From: Pomacea canaliculata
Lineage: Eukaryota; Mollusca; Gastropoda; Architaenioglossa; Ampullariidae
Length of the DNA stretch: 64,000 nt
Reading direction: 5' to 3'
NCBI RefSeq assembly: GCF_003073045.1
Contig: NC_037596.1
Location: forward strand, 26,820,392 to 26,884,391
Shown: positions 49,735-60,872 of the stretch, piece by piece
How positions within the stretch are numbered: position 1 is the stretch's first letter
Layout: every line of letters begins with the position of its first letter
The notes under the pieces: generated by a model
Database searches by the model: none
Seen by the model: the letters and a program-made list of their open reading frames with translations, nothing else
What the model was told of the DNA's origin: nothing
Translations under genes and position numbers: made by a program

Positions 49735-51095
49735 ACCCAATAGTTATATAGCTGGTGGGCCCACCAAAAATGGCCCGATACCTGACACAGTGCAGCAATA
49801 GGCGTAGGATTACGCTGTTGTCCATTCCTAGTAAGGTGCAGACCAAAATCATCTTGGAGAGACTGAAGAATGCCCTAGACAAGAGATTGAGGCAGGAACA
49901 GGCAGGCTTTTGGCAGGGTAAATCATGCACAGACCATATCGCTACACCACAAAATATCATTGAACATACAAAATATTATTGAATGGCAGTTGCCATTCTA
50001 CATAACATTTGTGGATTTTGAGAAGGCTTTTGACTCTGTAGATGGAAATCATCTGGAAACTGATCCAGCACTATGGATTTCCACCAAAGTTCATTGCCAT
50101 CATCCAGCAGCTGTATGAGGACTCAACATGCCAGGTGATCCACAATGGAAAGCTGATTGACCCCCTCACAGTGAGGACTGAGTAAGGCAAGGTTGTATGC
50201 TCTCACTGACTCTCATAGACTGCATCATGAGAAGAACAACCTCTAACAGCAACAAGGGCATTCAGTGGACCTTCGCCAGGCAACTTTAGGATCTCAACTT
50301 TGCGGATGACATCAGTCTGTTCGTCCCACAAACAACATGCAGAGACAAAGCTCATTCGGTTCGCAGAAGCAGCAATGACTGGCCTGACCATCAACATCAA
50401 GAAGACAGAGGTAATGTGTGTCAACAACAAGCAAAAGACCCGCTCAAATTACATGGGGAAGGTATTACAGAGTGTGACCAAGTCTGACCATTTCACCTAC
50501 CTTAGCAGCATAGTCAGCAAAGATGGAGGTACAGATGAAGATGCAAGAAGCTGAATAAACAAAGCCAGGCTTGCATTCCACACCCTACGACTTTTCTGGA
50601 ACTCCAAGGCTTTATCTTTACACAAAGATCCGCACCTTGAACTAAAATGTAAAGTCAGTCCTTCTAGATGGATCTGAGACATTGCATGACAAACACCATC
50701 ACCAACAAGATTCAGACATTCGCCAACAGATGTCTGCGCAACATCCTCAACATCAGATGGCCAGAAAAGATCTCTAATACAGACCTTTGGGAGAGAACCA
50801 ACCAAAAACCTGCCAGCCAAGACACCAAGAAACAGAAGCGGGGCTGGATCAGTCACACCTTGCGAAAGTCGGCGGACAATTTAACAAGCTCTGGGCTGGA
50901 ACCCACAGGAGAGGTGCAGGGTTGGGAGACCCAGTCAGACATGGAGGAGATCAGTCCACAGAGAGGCAGGAGGCAGCTGGCATGACATGGTTCCAACTGG
51001 AAAGGGACGCCCAGAACCAGGTCTGATGGCAGAGTGTAGTTACAGCCCTATGCTCCATTTGGGGCGATTGGGATTAAGAGACAGTAAAATGAAAT
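49735..51095 (+). mobile_element. LINE fragment with reverse transcriptase and 3' end
   Basis: Broken plus-strand frames give a reverse transcriptase in the right order. Landmarks are RRRITLLSIPSKVQTKIILE, then LRQEQAGFWQGKSCTDHIAT, then FVDFEKAFDSVDG, then a degraded FADD site (LNFADDISLFV), then TGLTINIKKTEVMCVNN and HFTYLSSIVSKDGGTDEDA. A C-terminal piece with GWISHTLRKSADN-like sequence and GGSWHDMV follows. The 3' end CCCTATGCTCCATTTGGGG is shared with a fragment at 3455-3520. Several stops and frame changes make it dead. The endonuclease half is missing, so it is 5'-truncated. This LINE type is abundant in molluscs; I leave the clade open. Confidence 0.8.
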
Positions 51096-51389
51096 AAAAA
51101 TATTTATTATGCACTAATTTGATGACAAAGGATTAGGAACTGAAGGAAAGTAATATGGTTATTGTTGGAAAGAATAAAACTCTATGAAGTCTATAAACAA
51201 ATTTCCTGCAGTGATATTGAACACCATGAATACCATAACACTTTATCTGTCATCATTGATATTGACATGAGAAAAACATTCCAGTTCAGTCTGGAAAAGA
51301 AATGTAATATCACATTTTTGTGTAATCTCATTACATAATTGCATGTAAAATATGAAAATGTATGCTCTTAAATAATGGTGCTTTCCCAC

Positions 51390-51614
51390 TATTTGAAGGG
51401 ACAGCAAACAGATATGTCAAAGGGAAGCAAGAATTGGTGTTTTATGCCAAGCCAGCACCTAAGGCTAAATCACAGCAAGGCAGCCAGCCCTGCAAACAGA
51501 TGTCACATGCAGAGAAAGAGCTGCGTGCCTGAGATTAGATCTGAACCCAGGACAGCCAATCCTCACTGTATTGGTGACACGCTAACTGTTGCGCCACTGG
51601 ACCACTCATATGCC
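51390..51614 (-). mobile_element. tRNA-derived SINE
   Basis: On the minus strand it starts near 51614 with TGGTCCAGTGGCGCAACAGT (A-box). A B-box CTGGGTTCAGATCTAATC follows about 45 bases later. The body has GCATGTGACATCTGTTTGC and GGTGCTGGCTTGGCATAAAA. It is the best-preserved copy of the family also seen at 20452, 23866 and 31948. Confidence 0.7.
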
Positions 51615-51853
51615 AAAGAGATATGCCTTTTCTACAGTTTAAATACACAAATTTATCAATCTGTTGTTATGTGTCTCAACAATAAATACATTAGCTTATA
51701 TCAACAATTGGCATATTAAAAATCTGTAATGAATAAAAGTAACGAGAAAAGTAAATGTTTGCAAAGTACATATTTTGAGTTTGCAGGCAAGCAATTATTT
51801 AATAAAACAGCTGTGGAAACAATTCACATTTCTCTTTTCTAAAAAAAAGTCCC

Positions 51854-51859
51854 TTTATT
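51854..51859 (-). terminator. Poly(A) signal of the BTB zinc-finger gene
   Basis: AATAAA on the minus strand lies 18 bases past the last stop codon (51878), which would leave a very short 3' UTR. The spacing to the stop is unusually close, so a later signal may be used. Confidence 0.4.
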
Positions 51860-51877
51860 TTAAAAACAAACTTCTTT

Positions 51878-54800
51878 CTACTGAGATGAATTAAAACAAA
51901 TCTCAGCCAAAGTATCAAGACCATATCGAGTTTGACCACTGCCTGCATCACCATTACTATCACTAGCATCGATTGCACCATTGCTGACACTACCACAAGT
52001 ATCACCATCACTATCGGGCATCTGCCTGTTTTTGCCAACAGTCTGGTGTGTAAAACTTGTACTGCCATGTGTGGAAAGTGAGCGGTTAAACCCAGCAACG
52101 TGAACACTGACGCTGTGCAAAGGCACAGTTCTCACTACTTGTGTGTATGAGCTGGAAGGTGAACTGTAGAGTCCACCAGAGCTAGTTCAGGGGTGACAAT
52201 GACTGTAAAGTTCTGTGAAATAGAACCAAGGGCAGAATCATCCATCAGGCTCTGTGACTGCGAGTCAAGCGTTACAACAGGCAGGGAAACAGAGCTGGCA
52301 GAATGAGCGTCTCCTATGATGCCTTGAAGCTGCTGGTCGACGCTGACTGGCTGGACATCAATAAAAGATTGAATGCCACTGCCCAGTATAATGGATGGGA
52401 TTGAGTGAATCTCAAAGCTGCTGTTCATTAGGGCATCAGATGCAGGGTTCATAGGAGATGGACTAGCTGGTGAGCTGCCATGTCCCTGACACCATTGCTG
52501 TTGCCTTTTTTTTGACTGCTGAGGCCATGGTGGCGGATATACACCCTGGGTGTTGAGGAATGCTCAGACCTCTCTCGCCTATTCTCAATCAGCAATGACC
52601 GGCTAACCAAGACACTGCTGTCATCCTGGCCAGCAGTGGCACGTTTAGGTGTTACATGTCTTGCATTTAGTGCTTGATTTTTACTGATGCCCCTTACTTT
52701 GCTGCCTTCATCCAGGTCTGGTTGTATCTGACCAGGAAATACAATGTTGGATTCCCCACTGCTGCTAGCATGTGGATAAACATTGTACATGGCTGCTCTC
52801 TCTGGGAGGTAATTCAGAAAAAGTGTCTTTAGACAGACCATTAAGATTGTCAGAAGTGCCAGGGGAACGGTCTTCTCCGTTATCTGGACTGGACAAACTC
52901 TTTGCTTGGTGTAACTGTGCATTTGCAAGGCTAAAAGCACTGGCTATCTGGACATCAAAGTTGTTATCACCATGCTTCTTTAAATGAGCTTTCAGTGAAT
53001 TTGAATGTCGATACTTCTGCTTGCAGATGTGACACTGATAAGGGAAAGCATTTTCATGGATGCGCATGTGTCGCTTCAAATTGCGCTGGTCGCTGAAGGG
53101 GTTGCCACACACTCTACAGGTGAAGGGCTTCTCTCCATAATGGATGGTCCGGCGATGAGCTCGCATAGACTGCACATGGTTGAACGCCTGACCACACAGG
53201 TCACACAGGTACTGCTGCAGATGGTAACAGGCTCGGTGATGTGACATGAGTCCTGCATGCTGAGAAAACCCCTGACCACACTTGTCACAGATATAGCGCT
53301 TGACTTCACTGTAACAAAGCATTATTTCAGTGACAACACCCCAAGCCTTTGAAGCATGTCATACATACAGTGCAATCTTGAAAGGACATAGACAATTATA
53401 TGGTAAAGATGAATATGGTAAAAATGAGTAATAGCACACATTTAAAACTGTTTTGCAGTAAAACTAGCATACTAAAGTATTGTTTATGAGTCATGTGTAT
53501 GATCTATGAATAAGTGCAACTAAGCTCAGATAAATGAGTGATGACTGGTCATATAAAAACCCAATACTATAAGAGCTCACTGCTGAAAAGCCTTATTTTT
53601 TTCATTTTATAAAAATTAACCTTTAAATGTTTTAGCTTTATTTATACTCATTTGTGAAAAAAGTGCCCAACGTCCACACAAGCGAATTAGGAAGGAACAT
53701 TAGAGAAATTTGTCCAACAAAGGCAACATTAAATACAAATTCCATACTCCCAACAGTCTAACATTAATTTTAAAGGGTACAGCAAACATGCAAAACAGCT
53801 CTGAAACTACCTGTGGATCTCTGAGTGGCGATGCAGGAAGTCAAATTTCCAGGTAGTGTACTTGCACCCTGGGTGTTCACACTGGAATGGCTTGCTCTCG
53901 TTGTGTACTTCCTTAGAGTGGCTTCGCAGTTCGCTCTCTGTCTTCGCCACAAAGTCACATTTTTTACAGTTCAGGTGGTGTTGATTAAAATGACTTGTTC
54001 GTAAATGCCGAGTAAGGTTGGACTTCCGAAAGTAGGTCATTCCACAAACATCACAGGAGTAGGTTGGGTGGTTGTTTAGGTGTTCATTATAGTCTTCTGC
54101 CTTCGTGAACTTGGCCAAGCATTTCTTACAGTTAATATGTCCCAGCTTTCCCAGGTAGAAATTCAGTTCGGCACTATCAGTTTTGCTGATGTTTTCTGCT
54201 TCAATAAGGTCATTATGAGACAACAAGGTCCCTGCCAAAATTAAAGTTTCTTTTTCTAATGCAGACTTTTCTGTATCTGTCTTGGATGGCGATGAGTGAG
54301 ATGATCTGCAGTTTCGTCTTTCTTGTTCTTTTTGTTTTCCAGGCTGAGGTATTCTTCAAGTTTTTTTGTGGTGCGACGCTTCCTGGGTGACCTTGGTGTT
54401 GATGTACTGTTAGCAATTCTCTTAGAGTTATGCTTACCATCTGACTTTACTTCCCCAGTAGTATCTGCATCCTCCCCCTCAGTTTCATTGGTGTTCAAAG
54501 CATCATCACTTTCTCCTTGGTCTTCCATTGAACTGCTGTTAATGTCTGTCTGCACATTTGTCTCGCATGATTCTTGCTTTAAGCTTTTCGTTTTGGCCTT
54601 CCTCTAGGTCGATTTTGGCTCTTTGTTTTCTTTTCAATTTTTGTAGGGTTATTTTTCCTATGCCTGGGTTCCACCAGAATTGAATCCTTTGGTTCCTTCT
54701 CTAAAAGGGGTTGTGTTGATGTTTCCAATTCATCGTCATCTTTTGGTGCATGAATATTATGATTACTTTTTTGATGGTCACTTGCTGCATCAATAAGGAG

Positions 54801-57800
54801 TAAAACATTTTCGTCTGTAAGAACTTCTTCTTCATCTTCTTTCACACTTGTCGATGTGTCTCTTTTAAAGTCCTGACAGACCCGAACAATTTCTTCCATC
54901 TGCAGCCATCTTGCAGCAGATAGCACAGATGACAACAGCGAAGTGTTAAAACTTAGAACTCCAGTATACATCATGCTAAGAAGGCATCGAATGACACTGT
55001 ACTCAAATATGATATGCATGTAAGTTCCAGTGAAAGCTGGGGAGATCTGTGATCCATTTTCCAGCAGAGTTCTAATTTTTGGACTAAAGGCAGCCACCAC
55101 ACAAGAATGTGCATATAGCTTTCCTCCTTTGGCTGCCAAGATCAAATCACAGTTCTTACTTTCTTGCCACTGCTTGAAAAGCCTTGTGCGCAGCTCCAGT
55201 TCATGATCATGCAGGATATGGACAAATTCTGAGGAAAATGCGTCAGAAGAATCAAAGGCTAGAGCATTTCCCAACATGCTTTCTTTTGTGGCTAATTTGA
55301 CTTGCATGGCACCTGAAATTGCATACAACTTGCTATAATAATTTTGTAGGAATTATTGCAGAAAAAAACATAGTTTTCAGTATCAAATGTTTCATCATTT
55401 TAATTTTTATAAATAACATCAGATAATAAAGTATTTAAATATTAAGCATCTTGAATTTTATCCATTGATATTATGGAAGCTGAAGTAAGCTCACCGAGAA
55501 GCTTAAAAAGGGAAAACACAAAACCAAAACAGCATTTTCTTTAGACTTGGTGTTTATGACATAGCTTGGAATTTTCCTAGGATCTGTATAGTGTAATGGA
55601 TTACATGTGCAGGGACACATTTATTTTCTTCTTTTTACAGCCATCCGTTCTTACAGGTCATACTCCACCTATCTTTGTTTCTACTTTCATCTGAGCATTA
55701 TCTAACAACAATAACAGTAATAAGAAAAAAGTGTTGCACCACATTCTTCTAGGAGTGAGCTCAATATAAACACTATATATAGCTTCTCCGATTAAACAGC
55801 AACATATTATTAAAAATTATTGACTTCAGCAACATGTATCACCAAAAGGTCAAAATAAACTATTTACCTGAACTGAAAAATGCCTACAGCAAATCACTGC
55901 ACACCCACCCTATGCTGCAGGACTCCTCACTTCTACTGTCGCCTCCATCTCAATCTTCCTATCCACCTGATGCAATAGCTCTCAAAGTATTTATAGCCTG
56001 TCAGTCCCCCCTGCTTTTATAATCATTTTTATAAATCTTTTAAGTCAAACTAGTCACTTTTTTTCAAAATATAAACTGCAACTGTGTGCTAGTCGTTTCT
56101 AAAACAAAACCTTTAGCTTAATGATGCCCTTCTTATGACAAGTTAAAGAGCTGTTAAAAACAAACACATCCATCATCCAAACTGTATACAAGTGCTGCAT
56201 GACAACAACAGAGTTGTTTTGACTGTGCTGCCAAAGTCAGACAACAGCCATCCATCATTTAAGTGCAAAAATCTACACAAAACTCCATATACATTAAATA
56301 CATAAATCAATTAAAATACACGAACTAGATTTTTAGGACAGATTTTTGACTGGCTTGGTCTCTTGACAGTCAACAAGTATCTTACACGAATGCACTGCAT
56401 ACAGCTGGACAGTCATGGAGTACATTTAAAAAAAATTTAAAGACAATTTGCCTTCACCTTAAATGAGATGTATTTTAATCTGTATGACATGGAAATAATG
56501 TGACAATTATGTATGTTAATAAGATGTGTATAATCATGTCTCATGAAAAGTATAACTGACAATCGCTAGCAGTTCTGCCACATCTAATCTGAAGCAGGAT
56601 GTCTGGTCATTTAGATAACAAAACAAGAAACTGCTCTTCTATTCAGGAAGTCCTAAAACCACTTCTTTCTGCATGTACTTAAGTCCATCACTGTGCATAG
56701 ATTTAGCTTGGTAATGAGATCTTTAAATTTTGTTCTCGTATAAACAAAAAATAATTTATCTTAACTGCTCAATTCCATTTATATGCAAGCATACTAGCTG
56801 TCAAACTAGGTTTTTGTGTTAAACCTATTATTTACATACTCTTACCTGATTGTCAAAATAGACCATCAGAAATGAAATTAAAAAGCTATTAAGCATCACT
56901 TGTTGTCTTTGATCAAATGCTTTATTTTCTTAGTTTTAAAGCCAAGTTAACCCAATAAATATGACCATTATCCTACTGCCCTCTCCTAAATAAAAGCCTT
57001 CTTGTGTAGAGATTCCAGCATTCCAGCCTTTTTCCTCTCCCATTCTTCCATACTGATACACTCCAGACAGATTTGCATTTTTACAAAGAATCAATACTGT
57101 GTTTTGAAGCTGCATGCAAGCCAACTTTGCAGCCTTGCCTGTCTCAGATTTTCACAAACAAAAAGTTACAGAGATTTATAAAATGACAATGTTTTTTCTT
57201 TTATCAACTTCAGTTCACAGGATTTATCACTCAAATGGACACGCCTGCCTCCCGCACAAAGAAATGCTGCAATGCATAAAATTTGGCTGATACAAAATAT
57301 CTTTTGCTATGCTTATCTTCATGAACCCAAGGAGTATTTTTATTTCAATCAATGCCATATGAGAACTCCAAAAGAAATGGGAATCACTAAAGAAAAGCTC
57401 CTGAACTGTGAGACCTAGTATAATAATGCTAAGATTGTCTGTGTGCAACATTTTATACTGTAAGCACACTTTCAGAGCTCATATTTTGTTTTTGAAAAAT
57501 AAAAGATGAGTAATTTTTTAACTTGGATGAAGATTTTAAAATGGTATTCAATTTGTTGTAATATACAAAGCATACTGACAGAAGTGCCTTGTTGCTGAAA
57601 CTGCACAGCTATTCAATTGAAAAAAAAAACAAACATAAAAATACTTAGTGTTTACACAGCTGATAACATTTAAGTTTTGGTTATACGACGTATTTGTACA
57701 TATGCCTTTCGTTTTTTGGGGTTTTTTTTGCAAAGCAATGAAATTTTGTTCTCATTATTTCCTTAGTTACTAAGCACACTTAATTACACAAAAGCTCTGG

Positions 57801-58875
57801 CTAACAGCCTATACTCTGTTTTGTTTTGATGCATGTGTACTGCACATGCACTGAATAATTGACAAAATATCCTCATTTCATTCCTTCAGGATGTGATCAC
57901 GAACTTGTACTACACATCCCTGATGTGATGACTTGTTTTACAAGTTCAGGAACTTGTTCGCTGCTTTCTCAATAGTGGTCAGCGTAGATGGGATAAGGTA
58001 CAAAAATAGAAAAATATGCAAGAATTAGAGGTTTTAAGGCAGTAGGTATAGTAGTATGAATGGTGTTATGGACCAGCTCTTATATGAGTGTGGGTGTAAT
58101 TTTTTCATCATCTATTTTTTATTTAAAAGACCTATAGCATAAATCTGACCAAAAAATGGTGAGAGGGTGGTGGGGTGTAGCACTGCTACCTGAGCTGAGC
58201 TTTCCTCTGTATCCAGTCACTTCTACTACTAATTCAGCCAGTGTTGTATGCTGTCATGCACATAAAGCAGCAAATCCATACTGCAAGAAAATATCCCTTT
58301 ATATTTTTATGTCGACATATTAAAAGTTAATATAAAACGGCGATGATTATTAGGCAAAAATGTTGCTGCTCGCTTGGAAAAATTTTTTTACACAAAAAAT
58401 CATTGTAAAAAGGACAAAGTATTTTTTTTTAATCATCATCGTTTATCACAAGTAACCATGCTCTATTCATTATTTTCCATTAACTCACTAGATTACTTAT
58501 CCGTGTTATAAACAGGGGTACACGTTACTTGGTATGCGTACACACCCAACACTATGAATGCATTGCACTTTAAGAATATTTTTTTTTTTAATTTGACCTC
58601 ACAAGATAAAAAATAAACATTAAACCCCACATAAAACCCTCCATGACACACTACCCTGACCCAGATTGTATATCTATGTTATATGCAAACACTGTGGATC
58701 ACACTACTGATCTAACACGTTATCGGTAACTTCACCCTCCTGCGGCCGACATAACCCCCTCCCAAGTAATATTAACACCTTGTCTCCCCACGCGATCTTT
58801 CCTCGCTTTAGGAAAATCAATCGGTGGCAGTGGATTCAAAAATTCAGACATCGCAATTTTGTACTAACCTGCCAT
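51878..58875 (-). CDS. BTB-domain C2H2 zinc-finger protein with frame breaks
   Basis: This is probably a nuclear transcription factor of the BTB-ZF type; I cannot name the orthologue. Exon 1 holds only ATGGCAG (58875-58869). Exon 2 runs 55312-53811 and exon 3 runs 53308-51878. The splice sites are good: CAG|GTTAGT, TTTCAG|GTGCC, CACAG|GTAGTT and GTTACAG|TGAAG. A BTB domain comes first (CDLILAAKGGKLYAHSCVVA, then IRCLLSMMYTGVLSF). An AT-hook (RPRGRPKRK), a Ser- and Asp/Glu-rich linker and eight C2H2 fingers follow. The first four fingers end exon 2 and the next four open exon 3; one is CDVCGMTYFRKSNLTRHL. The tail is Ser-rich, ending EICFNSSQ. The frame breaks at five places: near 54590, between 54355 and 54256, near 52795, near 52540 and near 52175. 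Four fit one missing base and one fits an extra base. Protein-like sequence continues in the new frame each time. No splice sites explain the breaks. Either base errors or a recent loss of function is possible. Confidence 0.75.
55313..58868 (-). other. Intron 1 of the BTB zinc-finger gene
   Basis: A long AT-rich intron. The open frames inside (for example 57227-57469 and 56936-57124) look accidental. I see no clear transposon ends. Confidence 0.5.
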
Positions 58876-58964
58876 AATGCTAGCGACAAAACCTTTGTGA
58901 TGGATCTTGCATCAGTGATGAAGTAATAGTCAGAGAATTGAATGGGTAATAATCGTGCAGCAAG

Positions 58965-59102
58965 ATGGCGTTGGCTGCACAACAGTGGCCTCAAATAGGT
59001 CAAGGAGAGGTTGCGAGGCCTGTGTGGGAGATTGTTTCCCTTCCCGAAAGTTTGGGGGGCGTGGTCGCCTCTCGCACGAGTACAAGGAAATCGAAACTTT
59101 AG
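58965..59102 (+). CDS. Possible short ORF divergent from the zinc-finger gene
   Basis: A 45-codon frame starts in the context CAAGATGG, a strong start context that also reads as a YY1-type AAGATGGCG site. It encodes MALAAQQWPQIGQ and onward. It begins 90 bases upstream of the zinc-finger gene's start on the opposite strand, so it could be the first exon of a divergent transcript. Without homology or downstream exons it may be only a promoter element. Confidence 0.2.
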   Translation: MALAAQQWPQIGQGEVARPVWEIVSLPESLGGVVASRTSTRKSKL

Positions 59103-60330
59103 AACACTAATGCTGTTCTGTGAAAATGAGGCAGCAGTAAGGTCTTCGCCAAATTAGATATTTCATTTTTAATCGGAATGTTTCTTTTTGAGACATCCGT
59201 ACTTGTATATGTATATACCCGCTGTATATACGTGTCGCCATGTGCAGAAACAGATCGATCAATAGACGTAGACGAAAAAAAAAAATTAAATACCTGGATT
59301 TGTAAAGAAAAAAATATGAGGTTAAATTTTTTATTCTGATCCACGCGAAAAACAGTATTTTTCTGGCTCAGCGATCAATTCATATGCTGACATCTCCCTG
59401 TCTCTGTGTGTGTGCATGGGATCGAAGGGAGAATAAAGTACAGACGGATCCAGAAAAAATTCAAAAAGTGTAACGTGTATGTGAAGGTCGCATCATTACA
59501 TGTTTATGTAATAACACACACACACACCGATGAATGCAACGTCTCGCATGCCTGCCCACCGTTAGCTATACATAGACACCGAACGCAGCTCGATTCAGAC
59601 AGGCTGTATAAAGCAAGACGTGTTAAGGATTTGTCGTCACAACCACTCTTACGAAGTTTTTAATATTGCACTAACAGTATCTATCAAAAGTTTGATTTAA
59701 AAATCTTAAACCGGGAACACCACCGAAAGAACACAAACACTCATTGCTGCTTATTATTATTATTATCAATAAGTAAATGTTGTAGCACTCTAGAAGTGTA
59801 CTGAGTATATAATTGTTTGTTGTAAGGACAGCGTCGAGCGACGCTGTCCTATTTCCCACGCTGGCTGCGTCTGTAGGTAGCCAACCTTGCAAGAACTGTC
59901 TATTTCGCTGGCTGAGTTCGACCCTGAGGCCTGAACTACCGCCCGCCACTGTCTATTGTTACATGAGAACTTGGGTGGGAACAATAACTGACAGGGCGAG
60001 GGGGGGAGGGGATGGGGGATAGAGATTCGAGAATATTTAAGTAGCGTGTAGACAGTGGCTTGGCATGCTGTTGAGATTTTGATGAATAAAGAAACTTCAA
60101 CGTGAGAAATCCATCTTGTGTTTTCCTGTACAACGTAGCCCAACCCTACTTAGCCACCTTGACGTATTGGTTACAATGTTTTAATTCGTTCTTATGACTA
60201 GATATACCGAGCAATACTTGGTGCATGCATCATTCCAATAATTATATTGAACACTTCATGGAAACTCACGAAGGGCATTTGCTTTGCAAACTCATCAAAG
60301 ATCACCTCTTGAAGACACAAAAATGTGTTT
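59103..60330. other. Intergenic stretch with a perfect inverted repeat
   Basis: No gene is supported. An 11-base-arm palindrome lies at 59826-59849. The stretch 59810-60140 is less AT-rich than its surroundings and contains TATTTAAG and AATAAAG blocks. I considered a solo long terminal repeat but see no flanking duplication. A short ATT run lies near 59750-59765. Confidence 0.4.
59826..59849. repeat. Perfect inverted repeat, 11-bp arms, 2-bp centre
   Basis: GGACAGCGTCG, then AG, then CGACGCTGTCC. The arms are exactly complementary and rich in CG, in an AT-rich neighbourhood. It could be a dimer-binding site or the remnant end of an element. Confidence 0.85.
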
Positions 60331-60338
60331 TGTAAAGA

Positions 60339-60503
60339 TGTACTTTTCGCTATATTGTGATATTTCCGTCTATCGCTGTCCTCATTGTGGCCATATAACT
60401 CCTCTTTTTGTAAGGCTCTGTCTTTTGGAAACTGGCGGAAAAAACATTTCGATTCTTTTCTCCCTTTTTCGTAGCAATCGGGTGCAGCACACTCTCTACA
60501 CAT
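60339..60503 (-). pseudogene. THAP-like zinc-finger fragment
   Basis: A minus-strand frame contains ECAAPDCYEKGRKESKCFFR and then QFPKDRALQKEE. This resembles the start of a THAP domain (C-x2-4-C, then FxxFPxDxxLxxxW) found in P-element-type transposases and some nuclear proteins. The conserved Trp and the downstream C-x2-H pair are not visible, so it is at best a fragment. It has no clear exon boundaries. It could also be a chance frame. Confidence 0.3.
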
Positions 60504-60872
60504 GATTTCGAAGTAAACGATCGAAAGAGTTCCTTTTCTTAAACACAATTTAACGTTCTTCATAACTTTCAACTTGTTGCACATAAACAGACACAAAAAT
60601 ATATTATATTATATTCAAATTTGTCATGCTCTTCATAAGATTATTAACAGTTTTACTTTTCCTTAACTATTCCTTTATGCGACCACTTATATATATATAA
60701 TCTAATCTACCAATTTCTACCTGTTAAATTTTCTTCTCTCCTACAGAGGATGCCAGCACATATAGATGAGGTAGCAGCAACGTGTAACGCTTTATTATGA
60801 TTAAATATTCAGTCATATCATGAGATAATTATTGGTAATTGTAGTATTGAGTCGAAGGTGAGTATATGTCGA

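Noticed and set aside
59780-60140. Possible solo long terminal repeat
   Set aside because: TATTTAAG and AATAAAG blocks are suggestive, but I see no convincing TG..CA ends with a flanking duplication and no second copy or internal region.
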